From Paramacrobiotus metropolitanus (lineage: Eukaryota; Tardigrada; Eutardigrada; Parachela; Macrobiotidae), in the NCBI RefSeq assembly GCF_019649055.1, contig NW_026570409.1, forward strand, positions 1-64,000: a stretch of 64,000 nt of DNA, given 5' to 3'. The position numbers were made by a program, and so were the translations under genes. Of the stretch, positions 24,428-35,159 are shown in pieces. The notes under the pieces are model-generated. The model was not told the DNA's origin, ran no database searches, and saw only the letters and a program-made list of their open reading frames with translations. The first letter of the stretch is position 1. Every line of letters starts with the position of its first letter.

Positions 24428-25675
24428 TCAATTAATAGTAACATGCTTCAGTGATTTACGAAAAACAGCAAGCGAACTGCTCTTAAGAATGTCGCTTCCG
24501 GCCTCGGTTAGCTGGCTCATAACGTTGTTCAGCCTCCACGCCAACGTGGACTTCCCCGTCCTTGTCCTTCCCTGTCCTTCGATGAAGGTCCTGTTTCCGC
24601 TTCGAAGGCTGTACGGTTTGGAATCGTGTTTTACGACGATCATTTCGGTGAGGTAACGGGGCACTTGGAACTTCTCCGGGTGCAGAATTTTGTAAAGCCA
24701 AGTTGCTTCCTGGTGTTTCCATCGCTTAAACAGTGGCGTTATCTCGTATTGCTTCATCAGGTCGGTGGTGGACACTTCGGCATAGTTGGCAATAGCTCGA
24801 ATGGCTTTTCTTTGCGCGACAGCCAGCGGCTCCAGCGTGGACACAGGCGCACCGCTCCACACAGTGGAGCAACGGTCCAGATGAGACTGGACAAATGCGT
24901 GATAAAGTCCAACGCGTTGGGGCACCGGCAGCCCGCTCTTCACACTGTTTATGAGGGCGACTCCATGATAAGCACTTTTTTGAACCTTTTTAATTTGGTC
25001 GGTCCATTTTAAATGCTCGTCAATTATCACTCCCAAGTGCTTCACTGATTTTTCCGGTTCAAGCTTATGCCCATTCAAATCAACCGACACGATGCTTTTG
25101 TCCCGACTGTACGCTGAAGTGATCATGAGCAGCTTAGACTTCTTTTCATTGACAACCAAGCGGTTCAGTTCAAACCACTCACAAATTATTGGAAGCACAG
25201 CGGTTATTTTGTCTGCTGCACCTGACTTCGTGTCTGCTATCGCATAGCAGATCGTGTCATCAGCGAAACTTTCTAACCGGACATCAGGACAACGTAAATT
25301 TATTTTCAACAATTCGTTCAGGTAAATGATAAAAAGTAATGGACCGAGAATGGAACCCTGTGGCACACCTGCGTACACACGTTCCCATGAAGACATCCGC
25401 TCACCAATTCGCACCCGTTGCATTCTGCCAATGAGATACGAGTGTAACCATTCAAGTGCATCACTGTTGAAACCAAGATCGCGCAGTTTTATTAATAACA
25501 AATCATGACACACTGAAGGAAAAGCACTTTTTAGATCAAGGAAAACACAAGCCACCGCCTTTTTGTTGTCAACAGCCTTTTTCCATGTTTCCGTCACTTT
25601 AAGAAGCAACGTTTCACACGAATGACCGTTTCGAAACCCAGACTGGCATTCAGATAGAATGTCGTGACTTTTCAA
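24428..25675 (-). pseudogene. LINE reverse transcriptase domain
   Basis: The long frame of about 415 residues contains reverse-transcriptase blocks in order: SGFRNGHSCETLLLK, VFLDLKSAFPSV (first catalytic Asp), AGVPQGSILGPLLFIIYLNEL, the active site SFADDTICY (FADD rather than YADD), then VVNEKKSKLLM and KHLGVIIDEHLKW. The C-terminal part (RAIANYAEV, EITPLFKRWKHQEATWLYK) is typical of CR1/Jockey-group elements. Upstream, SKNKCAGPNGIPHKLLQE (25795-25995) and the intervening palm-entry region lie in other frames, so the polyprotein is frameshifted. Confidence 0.85.
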
Positions 25676-26284
25676 AATTTAACAATTTGCGACTGTGCAA
25701 CTTTTCAAACACTTTCGACAGATTACACAATAAGGATATCGGCCGCACTTGATCTACCGATTTTGGCTGACCGCACTTCGGCAGGGCGATTACTTCAGCT
25801 TTTTGAAAATGTCTGGAAATATTTTTTGATAAAACACTGATTGATCAGGTGAGTCATAGGCTCCACCAGCAGTGGATAAATCTCCTGCAAGAGTTTATGC
25901 GGGATACCGTTAGGCCCGGCGCATTTGTTCTTGCTGAGAATGTTCGTAAACGCTTCCGCAACTGTCACAGCAGTTACCTGTTCAAACGCAAACAACGGAG
26001 ACTCGCTGGCAGCTGGTACCGCCGCCGGCGGGTGGGGCTTCCGTGTTCTCCCATCTGGGCGAAGTGTTTATTCAATTCATTAGGTTCAAAGTCCACAACA
26101 ACATTCGGTTTACTTCGATTCAGCATCCGGTTTAATTCCCGCCAAACTGCAGCACCGTTTTGGAGTTCTGCTCAAAGTAACGTCTTTTGGCTTCTTTGAT
26201 TTTAAGAGTTACTTCGCGCTTTAAATGTTTAAATTGTCGATTATTACTTTCGTAATCGGAAGTATTTTTCGACAGTTTTTACGT

Positions 26285-27289
26285 TTATACGCGAGATCTT
26301 TTCTTTAGAAGCCTTTTGATGTCACCTGTTACCCAAGGAGCAGTTTTCTGAGAAACGTGTTTAGAACGTAATGGAAAACACGAATCAACAATTTCAAACA
26401 AACCACACACAAAATTCGTTACTTCAGAATCCACGTCGCTGTAGTCGACGTAATTGACGTATTTCTTGGTAAATTCAAAAACCTTGCCCTTAAACTGATC
26501 GATTTGCGTCGCTTTCCAGTCTCGAAAACTCTCAGTGCGATGTTGCGGTTTCTTACATGGAAAAGCTGCAATAGTTTTACATACGCGGTGGTCGGAAATA
26601 TCAGTGTCTGCTGGAAGGCACGGCAAATATGAGCTGGCTGGTCTGCATAGAATGTGGTCAATCTTCGACTGGGATACGTTCAGGATATTATCGGGTTTCT
26701 TCAAGTACTGCGCTACTCGAGTGTACCCGATTACATTATCTGCGAGCGAAAAATCTTCAATAAAATCGACAGATAGTTTGTAAAAAGAACTTTTAGAATT
26801 AGGAGAAATATCGATATTAAAATCGCCCATAACCACATGATCGTAATCGGGATACTTCAGCAGGACCTCTCGCAAATGATCAAACAGCATTTGGGTCTCC
26901 GACGTATTACTATCCGGCTGACGATACACAATACCCAAAATGATTTTTCTACCAGAAATACGCAATTTTAACCACAAACACTCGAAGCCCTTAACCTGAA
27001 AGTTTACTTCTATACGAACGGCGCTAATGAAGTAGGGAACATAACAGATAATTCCTCCACCGCGCTGCTTCCCGTGAATTTCAGATCGGTCGGTGCGAAA
27101 CAAACAGTAGTCCGGGATACAATAAATCTGGTCTGGATCAAGCGATGAAAGATGAGTTTCCGTAAGAGCAAAAACTTTAGATACATTATCATCAAAGCCA
27201 AGATAGCGGGTTACAACATCTAGTTTATCGTAAGAGAAACCTTGAATGTTCAGATGGTAAAACTCAAGTGCTGGCTTTTGAGCGTAGAC
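26285..27289 (-). pseudogene. LINE apurinic-type endonuclease domain
   Basis: The open frame has endonuclease motifs in order: FYHLNIQGFS, ALTETHLSSLDPDQ, GGGIICYV, GIVYRQPDSN, VMGDFNIDI, IDHIL and DISDHRV. These are the metal-binding and catalytic blocks of the exonuclease-III-like domain that nicks target DNA for target-primed reverse transcription. No in-frame ATG is seen at its 5' side, consistent with truncation. It is separated from the reverse-transcriptase frame by damaged sequence. Confidence 0.85.
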
Positions 27290-27430
27290 ATCTCACACAT
27301 TGGACTTAGCAGGCTATACTATAGATCATTCGATAGAGAAAAAGCTCTTTTACTTGCCAGAACTAAAAGTAAGAAGAGAAAGTTTGTACAAAATGAATTA
27401 TTTAAAGAAAACTACGCTGGCTGCGCGGAT

Positions 27431-27986
27431 TAAAATTTATCCGCCAGCCAGCCAGCCAGATGGCGGATAAATTGGCTCGTCCAGCGTCCAGCCAGCCAGG
27501 TGCGTCCAGCCAGCCAGATGTACACTGGCTCTGTGGATGCCACTGATGATCTGAAGGTTAATCTTGTCGTGTCGTGCGTACCGTGTCGTGCGTACCTGGA
27601 TGCTGCGATACGAGTTGCTCGGCGCCAGGGGATCATTCTGGGATTGGGATGCCAGCTGGAAACAATTCGCTTAGGCAGGTTTCGTCAGTGTCCATGATTC
27701 ATGGACGTTTGCATCAGCTGGATGCAGCACAGGCTGCACAGCATAGCACTTTTGCCGTTCTACAGTAACCAGAAATTACAAAAGTATTCCATATTCTCCG
27801 CCCAATGTTTAATGCACAGGGTTCGAGAGGTCAACTGATTCACAAATGACGTTCCGCGTGAGTAAATCAGCAGATGGAGAAAACGAGTGGAGAAGCAATT
27901 CAGGAGATTCAGGGAATTGTAAGCAGAAAATAAATTAACGAGAAAGCTGAAAGCTGAAAATGTTGAAAATACTTTGTGTAAGCATA
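27431..27986. other. Spacer with gccagccag direct repeats, no gene
   Basis: Positions 27435-27525 hold several gccagccag and gtccagccagcc words and a small palindrome (aatttatccgcca/tggcggataaatt). The rest up to 27986 shows no gene. Confidence 0.5.
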
Positions 27987-28560
27987 TGTAACAGTTGCAA
28001 CCTTCCCGGTCTGGCAGCGCGATTTGGCTTTATTTTCTCTCATTGATGAAAATTCTGTGTCAGTCAGTCTGTCGATTCTGTGAGGCTGCGAGCTATTACT
28101 GTTTTTTGTCTTTTTGACTTGATGATAATTACCAAGGATGATGATAATCTCGATGGGAAATAATTCGCACTGATTAAAAGAGATCATTTTGGTTAGAATA
28201 ATCGCCAGGTAAGGTGGTGCAGGTGGAAAGATGGCTGGCTAACGGCGACGGGCTGCGTGCTGAGTGTTTGAGAGCTCAGTCTGCGCAGAGCTGACAACTC
28301 TGCAGCAGCATGCAGTCTGCCAGACGAGAAAACTGTTTTTCGGGGCCGTTTTGTCAGTGCAGACACTTTTGAGTATTTTGTAGACTTTCCAGCGGGTGTC
28401 GTGTTACTAGTGGCATCATCTCCGCGGCTCCGGCTCAGAAATAGTTCTTTGGTTGTTCCTTCGACAGCGACGTCCTCTCTATGTGCTGCGTGCTGTACGG
28501 CTCTGTCAGGCGCCGTTGCTGCCGTCCTGCAGGCGATGACACTCACTGTCTGCAGGCAGC
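27987..28560 (+). promoter_or_regulatory. Duplicated promoter region upstream of B2
   Basis: This block is strongly similar to 33535-34095 upstream of B3. Shared blocks include cccggtctggcagcgcgatt, aataatcgccaggtaaggtg, gccagacgagaaaactgttt, tttccagcgggtgtcgtgtt and ctagtggcatcatctccgc. It directly precedes the B2 first exon. Retention of long identical words suggests either recent duplication or promoter constraint. Confidence 0.6.
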
Positions 28561-28623
28561 GTTAGTCCTCTCCGCAGTGCACCACATCTTGCACATACTA
28601 CGCTCAGCGCTCCGTGGACCGCG

Positions 28624-31600
28624 ATGATGCGGCGCACACTGGCCGGTTCCCTGTACTGGCGCCGCGGCTGCGGGCGTGCCGCGGGCGCTGTACGCCGCAG
28701 TGCGCTGCGCCGTCCCCTCCGGACCACCCCCGCCGCCTACCAGACCGTCGCGGAGGCGGAGGCCGGCCTGCCCCTCTACGACCACATCATCAACCAAACG
28801 CTGCGCGCCTTCACCGAGCAGGTCCCCATCTGCTGGCGCTATCTCGGACGCCAGGTGAGCATTTCTGTATTAATTTTTATGCTTTTTATACAAGGTGTTA
28901 GTAATATTATCCAAATTAAAGGTTTTCTTTATCGATTTGGCTGTAATTATTTTGTGAATTTGTAGCTAATTATAATTTATTTTGTCGTATAATTAAATGG
29001 TTTCGGTAGTAAGTAGTTTGTCATTTTCTTGTAAATAATTGGATGCATCTTGCCAGTTTTGTTGCGGTTTAGGGGAGCGGAAGATCCGCCATGCGGTGTG
29101 CCTGTTTATTTTCCCCACAATAATTCTGTGGTTTATATAAGGTGTCCGCAGCCGGTTTTCTCTTTATTCGCGGTTCATTTCAGATTGGTTCGTTGCAGTT
29201 GGCCGGCATACCCTGCGGAATTCCCAACGGACAGGTCCCCGTCCGTCGCGAGGGGACGAAGCCTGACACCGGCGGAGGAGCGCGGCCGGGCGGTTGCCTC
29301 CTCGCGTCCGTCGGCAGCCGGTTCCCGGGCGCTGTCCGTCGTCTTCCCCTCGTGAGTCCGCGCTACATGACTGTCCGGCGCAGCTCGAAGGCATTCGTCC
29401 CGCAAGCGCCGGTTACCCCGGCTGACGCGCGCGATCTAATCGAGGTGTCTGGCCCGTGTTTTGCCCGGGTGTGATCCGTACTGGCTTCTATGTCCGTTGT
29501 CGTTTGCAGAGACTCCGTGAGAAACTCGGCGAGGCTGACGGTCAGTTGTGGAGCAGTGTGCCGTATCAACTGTCGGGTCTGACTGACCTGGTTGGCGTTC
29601 GTTTCGCAGAAGACAGTGCGGAGGCCAGCGCCGAGTCCGGCTCATTCCCGGTGGAGGAAGTGGTCGCTGCGCTGCAGCGCGAGGGATACGCGGCCGTCCG
29701 CGTCCAACTGGCGCGGCTGTTCAGCGTGGCCGATGAGCTGGCCCCCCGGCAGTGCTTGCGGCTGGCGTCGGCCTGCCAGCTCATCCTTTTGCAGCGCCGC
29801 TCCCGGCTGAAGGTCTTGTCGGCGACGCTGACCGCCCCAGGGGAGCTGTCCGACACTGCTCAACGCGCGCTGCAGGACTGCGTTCGCGCGGAGCGACATA
29901 TTGTTCTGGATGTCGCAGGTAGGCTGAATAATCTCATGGGCTACGCCGTTGAACATGAATTACGGGAGGAGCTGCAGAGCGCGGTGGAACCGTTAATCGG
30001 CCAGTTGTGGACCGGTGGCAATCGCGAAGTGAGTAGGCGTGTCCACTGTCAATTTTTTCAGCGCATCCTCCGATTTGACGTGTTTTTTTCGTGTTTCTTG
30101 CAGGAGATGACCTCCCGCCTACTCACCGGGCTGGACACCTTGCTGTCCGCCGTCGGCTGTTTGATCAGGGGACACGAGCTGCCGCCGACGCTGGGTGGGT
30201 GGGTGCGCCCGTCGCGCACCGCGTTGTGTGCCTGTGACGCCCGCTCTTAGTTACCTTTGTGTTTCGGTTTGCAGACTTGCTGCAGAAACCCCCTTTGATC
30301 CGTGACCTCGACCAGCTGGCCGCCCTCGTCGAAGCCAGTGTCTTTCCGCCGGATGTCCAGTTGGCTGTGGGTCGGCACAGTGATTACGCGGACGCCGAGT
30401 GGCGCTACTTCGTGGACCACTACGATGGACCCTGTCGGATTGCGGTCCATATGGGCTGGGTGTACGCCGTTCTCCGCGCCACCTCCGTCCACGGTGGCGC
30501 CGCCAGCGAACTGATGGACGCCGTCAAGAGGGGGTTAAACGCCAAGAGACAGGATTTCATGTCGCAGACGGAGGTGGATCTGAAGGATGTCGTGGATCGA
30601 CTGGGCTGTGGAGTCTTACACCCGCGTAAACCCGCAGCGATAGTGGAGTTCTCGGGACTGGTGACAGGAGAATTTAACGAGAAAAATCCGGATGTCCTCG
30701 TCCTGGAGATCGCCTTTACCCATGAGCAGCATGCCCTCCTGTTTATCGAGGCGGCCAATTTGTTGGGCCCCGCGACCAACTTCCAGTATTGTCTCGCTCT
30801 CAAAGTAAACGACCGCTCCCCCGAGACGTCGCCCTTCTACGCCGCACTCTACGTTTTCAAACGTGTAGCCAATCCGTGTACTAAGCCGCCGACGCGCTCC
30901 ACCAGCTGCAGACCGGCCCACGAAGGCCTGCCGGTGGGGAGTGGCCATCCAGCGGAGTACGAGGTCAGCATAGCGATAATTAAACTCTTAATTATGCTGG
31001 GAATTAAACATTATGATTATTTCCATGAAAATTATGGCAATTTTGATTATGCTGAGCATAATTAAAATTGCGCCTTTTTAATTAAGCTTTATAGGTCATT
31101 TTTAATTATACTTAAGCTTAATTATGAGTCAAATTATGAATAATATGAATAGCTTGATTAAAAGAAAATGGATTTTAATTATGATAAGCAAAATTAAGAT
31201 TGGGCAATTTTAATTATGCATCAGTTTAATTAAAATTTTTGAATTTTGATTATGCTGATCATAATTAAAATTGAAAAATTTTGAATTTTGATTATGTTGA
31301 TCATAATTAAAACTGAAAATTTTTGAATTTTGATTATGCTGAGCATAATTAAAATTGATCAGTTTTCAATTATTATAAGCTTAATCAAAATTATAAGCAA
31401 AATAATTATGATGAGTTTAATACTCACTAGGTCAGCGGAGAGCGCGTAACTAATGAGAAAGCAAGGAACATGTCTGTTGCCGATATTCGGCGCATTTTCG
31501 ACATGGAGATGGTCTTCAGACACCGCGCCGACGACAGCAATTTGATGGATCCCGTGGAGTTCCGTCTGGACATCCAGTATCCGGATGGCTCGTGGCAAGT

Positions 31601-31709
31601 GTTCAGCATTTCCCTTGGCATATTTTTCCCGTATGTGAGAGGCCTTTGGGTGCAATACTTTAAAAAGCAAGCCGAAATAAAAGCGATCCGGAAGTCCGGG
31701 GCCAAGTAA
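28624..31709 (+). CDS. Family B protein, copy B2, with a private extra intron
   Basis: Seven exons: 28624-28854, 29199-29444, 29510-29540 (31-base microexon), 29610-30028, 30104-30194, 30275-30963 and 31431-31709, giving 661 residues with all phases closing. The N-terminus MMRRTLAGSLYWRRGCGRAA is Arg-rich with no acidic residue in the first 40, like a mitochondrial presequence. The middle has a helical domain (SFPVEEVVAALQREGY, LRLASACQLILLQRRSRLK). The C-terminal region (PPLIRDLDQLAALVEAS, AVGRHSDYADAEWRYF, CRIAVHMGWVYAV, LLGPATNFQYC, LDIQYPDGSWQVF) is the family core. I do not recognise the family. The intron 30964-31430 is absent from the other four copies. The gene is followed by a convergent UGT pseudogene. 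Confidence 0.75.
30964..31430 (+). mobile_element. B2-specific intron bounded by a 6-bp duplication
   Basis: The 467-base insertion has gtcagc at its start (serving as 5' splice site) and gtcagc immediately after its end (now exon). Removing it restores the uninterrupted exon found in B1, B3, B4 and B5. The inside is AT-rich and contains repeated palindromic units such as gattatgctgagcataatta. Both ends hold an imperfect inverted repeat around attaaactc. Best read as a transposable-element-derived intron gain. Confidence 0.7.
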
Positions 31710-32379
31710 AGAGAGGGCGTGAGGAGGATTGTGATGTTGATGCTTTGTATCTCTGCATATAGCACTGTGACATTGGCCTGAATTATGCCAACTCTTTTGT
31801 GTTTCGAGCATCGTTCGATACAGCTGTGCGTTATTTCCCATATTTTTCCCTGTTATGTGCTGTAAAAAACTGCATTTATCGTATTCCATTACTTGCTTTT
31901 TTCTTCGGTCTGCATGGACAAGTCTTCAGTGCAATCATGGCCTACTGAAACCAGAAAATTAAAATGTGTTAAATTTCATATCCTGCACAAGAAAACAAAA
32001 TTTATAACCGTCGTTATGCAACAAAATAGATAATGAAAAATTGATTATAAAGAATTGTCGCAAAAAATACGATATTAAATCTGTAAAGTGCCGTCAAGAT
32101 TTCTAAAAAAATCAGGCAGTAGTTCGGTTTTATTGTTTCATATGGTTCACCTCGAGCATGGACGGAATAAGCACATAAAGAGAAATATTTATCAATTTTA
32201 AAATGGTTATAATAGTTGCTAAAATCTGAAACCGTCGTTATACGTATTAGTACTGTACTGACACCCGTCCCCATGGATCTATTTTAATACCGTCAATAAA
32301 TAATAGTTAAATTGCTCCGGTACAGAAAAATTCACCGAAAAATCACGAACAAAAATCAGACAGTAAATTGGACAAAAAC

Positions 32380-32705
32380 CTGTAATTTGCGCGTGGACGA
32401 GCCGTCGGCGGCGAGCGCGTCGGCGATCTCCTGGCGGATGTCCTGCATATTATCGCGGTACGTCGGTTCGATTAACAGGGTGCCGATGGCGGTGCGGATC
32501 TCGTCGGCCGGCACGATGTGCCCGAAGAACATGTCGGTATTGCTCAGCATCAGCGCCGCGCCGCGCTTGACCAGCAGCTGCCCGATGCTGCGCTGGTCGG
32601 CGACAGCGGCCAGGATTAAACCGGGAGGTCCTGGAAGATGTCCTGCCTCTCGAAGGGGATCGTCGCCGTGATGTCCTTCAGCGGCAGCGGCTAGCGCAGG
32701 GCTAC
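32380..32705 (-). pseudogene. UDP-glycosyltransferase pseudogene with internal deletion
   Basis: The 3' part reads DQRSIGQLLVKRGAALMLSN and continues almost identically to the C-terminus of the intact UGT at 37929-41452. At about 32620 it is fused to DNA matching exon 2 of that gene (the KD.T.TIPFE.QD.FQDLP segment), in a different frame. The join removes most of exon 2, the intron and the donor-binding box. It lies convergent to B2, as the intact gene does to B3, so both came from one duplication. Confidence 0.8.
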
Positions 32706-32739
32706 ATACAGTACGTACTGCCTTCACATTTTATTAATT

Positions 32740-33534
32740 TTCGCGATTGACGATTCTCGCCAGGATGGTACCCTGTGGCGGTTGGCAGCCGTGCGCCTAC
32801 GGTGCGCCGGGAAGTCATCGTAGGCCCATAACAATAAGTGCTTATTCCGGCACTTTTTAAACAGCGTGCGTTCGCAAACTATGTTGTTGGTTAATTAGAC
32901 AGATACATGAAAATTTACAGAAAAGCATCATCTGCAAACGAGGAAAAAATGTGTGATAAAAATGTTGGCGGTATTGTTAAATTTAGCGTTAATGCTGTGG
33001 CCACGGTATTGGATTACCGCCTCGAAAATTTTAGCACACGAAGAGAAACAGAGCGAATGCATAATTCCCTGTTGGCGCACTTCAAGATCCCTGTTCGTTA
33101 GTGACGTCAAAAAGACACACTGCCAGTCTGCAGTCTCGGCGAGAATCACGAATATATATACTTCGCTTTGCCCATTATTTTAATCAGTACCGCTTTAGGG
33201 ATCAAATCCGATCAATATATTAATCACTTTACTGAATTGACAGCCTCTGTGTCGGGCGGCTACATGAACAACCACGGCTGACTCAAATGCAGTCTATTCA
33301 TTACATACCATTCAGTCCATGCAGTCTATGCAGCTTATCAGTGATGCAATCTATGCAGCAAGACCAGCACTGCATCTATGCAGTAAAAGTGATTAATATA
33401 TTGATCCTTAAAGTGGTACTGAATAAAATAATGGACCAAGCGAAGTATACTTCTATATATCGTTGTCGTGCGCTTATTAGATCGGGCCTACCTACTGTGG
33501 ACTTCCGGAGCGTCCAGCAGTATAAGCCAGTGCA
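32740..33534. repeat. Spacer with a foldback repeat
   Basis: Roughly 33145-33215 and 33382-33460 are inverted copies (cagtaaa.gtgattaatatattgatc and aataatgg.c.aagcgaagtata on one side, complements on the other). The loop contains several gcagtctatgcag-like words. No gene is seen in this spacer. Confidence 0.5.
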
Positions 33535-34095
33535 TAACAGATGCAACCGCCCGGTCTGGCAGCGCGATTTGGATGTAATTTGTCTAGTGATGTGTTTATT
33601 TGGCAATGGCCAATTCAGATAACAATTTGTCTAGACTCTAGTTGTTGAAAATTCTGCTTCGGTCTGTCGATTCTGTGAGACTGCGAGTTAATTGTTGGTT
33701 TTTAATTTGATGTCAATAAGCGATCGTCTGAATCTCGATGGGAAATAATTCTGATTGATTACACGGAATCATTTTGGTTAGAATAATCGCCAGGTAAGGT
33801 GGTGCAGGTGGAAAGACCGCTGGCAGACTGCGACATGCTGCGTTGTGCGTGCTGAGCGTTTGAGAGCTATCAACTCTACAGCAACCATCAGCATGCAGCC
33901 TGCCAGACGAGAAAACTGTTTTTCACGGCCGTTTTGTCAGTGCAGACCCTTTTGAGTATTTTGTGGACTTTCCAGCGGGTGTCGTGTTACTAGTGGCATC
34001 ATCTCCGCCTCGGAAATAGTTCTTTAGTTGTTTCTTCGACAGCGAAGCTCCTCTCTACGTGCTGCGTGCTGTACGAATCTGTCAGGCGCCGTAGC
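33535..34095 (+). promoter_or_regulatory. Duplicated promoter region of B3, separated by insertions
   Basis: This is the counterpart of 27987-28530. In B2 the block is about 100 bases from the first exon. Here about 940 bases of repeat-like DNA (34100-35040) separate it from the B3 start, after which similarity to the B2 leader resumes (acgctcagcg.cccgtgga). Confidence 0.55.
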
Positions 34096-34170
34096 TGAAG
34101 GCGCTGACAGTACTGGGAACAGCGAATAAGCAGGGCGCAATCCGAGGGAAACCGAGAAACGGCTGAAAAA

Positions 34171-34247
34171 GGCACCGATGGGGCAATCGAACTCCCGCAA
34201 CGTCGTTAGGTCCGCGTAGGCAGTACTTACCACTGCACCACGGCGCA
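34171..34247 (-). ncRNA. tRNA-like sequence, probable SINE head
   Basis: The minus strand has an A-box-like tggtgcagtggtaag, a B-box-like gagttcgattgcc at suitable spacing, near-complementary ends (gcgccg...cggtgc) and a TTTTT run directly downstream. A D-arm can be drawn, but the anticodon arm does not pair and the T-stem has mismatches, so it is not a working tRNA. A tRNA-derived SINE or tRNA pseudogene fits better. It lies in the DNA inserted in front of B3. Confidence 0.35.
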
Positions 34248-34497
34248 GTACGTTGAAATCCTTTGAAAGATTTTGTCGCTGTACGTGAGCCGCTTCTCTC
34301 CTCACAAGCCTATAACAGCACCATTTCGCAACCATGCAGTACTAAAAAATACAAGACTCATGAATGATGAATAATTTATTAATATACTCGTAATATTATT
34401 ATTTTATCGCTCTAACAATAGCCAGATTCAGGCTGCTCAGTTTTGGGAATTTGTTTGATTAATTTGGTAATTGTTTGCCTTCTTGTAGCTTGGTTAT

Positions 34498-35035
34498 ATG
34501 AGGTACGAGGATGCACGCAGTCAAACCGACAGTAAATTTTTTCAGCGAGACCAACCGACAACCGTGCATATAGTGCAAGCGACTGCCAACCATCCACGGA
34601 TGGCTGTCACCTGTTCCACGCATACAGTGCAAACGATACCTCCCTTTCACGGGTGGCTGTTATGTTAAAAAATAATTTGCCTGTGTGCGTGGTTGTCGGT
34701 TGGTCTCGCTGAAAAAATTGACTGTCGGTTTGACTGCGTGCATCCTCGTATCGTAACAGCGTGACAGCCCAAGTGGTCGCGGGACATTTCGTCGTGAGAC
34801 ATTTAGCCACACGTTTTTCGTCGCAGCCGCTAATTTGTTTTGAGACAACTCGTTTTGCACTCGTTTTGTTGTGCGGCATTTGATTGCGCGACTTTTGGGG
34901 AGTGGAAAAATAATCGACTGGTTTATGGCAACAAATAGTCATATGGCTATTTGCCATGAAAACGAGTTGTCCTTAAACGAAATGTCCGTAAAACCAAATG
35001 TCTCGCGACGACTTGTCGCGTAGCCCGTAACAGAA
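34498..35035. repeat. Two inverted-repeat elements in front of B3
   Basis: First, 34498-34755: acgaggatgcacgcagtcaa, cagcgagaccaaccgacaac and their complements form arms of about 65 bases. Second, 34765-35035: the left end (gtcgcgggacatttcgtcgt) and right end (complement of aaatgtctcgcgacgacttg) form looser inverted repeats. Neither has a coding frame. Both fall in DNA absent from the B2 promoter, so they were inserted after the duplication. Confidence 0.5.
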
Positions 35036-35159
35036 TCATCTCTGCTGCCAGTTGGGACTGGCTCTTTCTCACTTTGTACAGGCACCGTATATCGTCTCCT
35101 GAGTGCTCAACATCTCGCACATCTAACGCTCAGCGCCCCGTGGAGGCGTGGACCGCGCG

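Larger units (their letters stand above)
24273..27430 (-). mobile_element. Non-LTR retrotransposon (CR1/Jockey-like LINE), degraded
   Basis: The element carries an endonuclease frame followed by a reverse-transcriptase frame, and ends at 24273-24293 with three tandem copies of tttattg (caataaa on the element strand), a 3' repeat typical of CR1-like LINEs. The 5' end is probably truncated near 27430, where ccagccagc repeats begin. Frames are broken between 25676 and 26284. It was inserted on the same strand as B1, just upstream of its first visible exon. Confidence 0.8.

Noticed and set aside
30964-31430. CRISPR-like array from the repeated units in the B2 intron.
   Set aside because: Units are AT-rich palindromes of uneven length without distinct spacers, in a eukaryotic intron.
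34171-34247. A functional tRNA gene.
   Set aside because: The anticodon arm does not form and the T-stem has mismatches. A SINE or pseudogene fits better.
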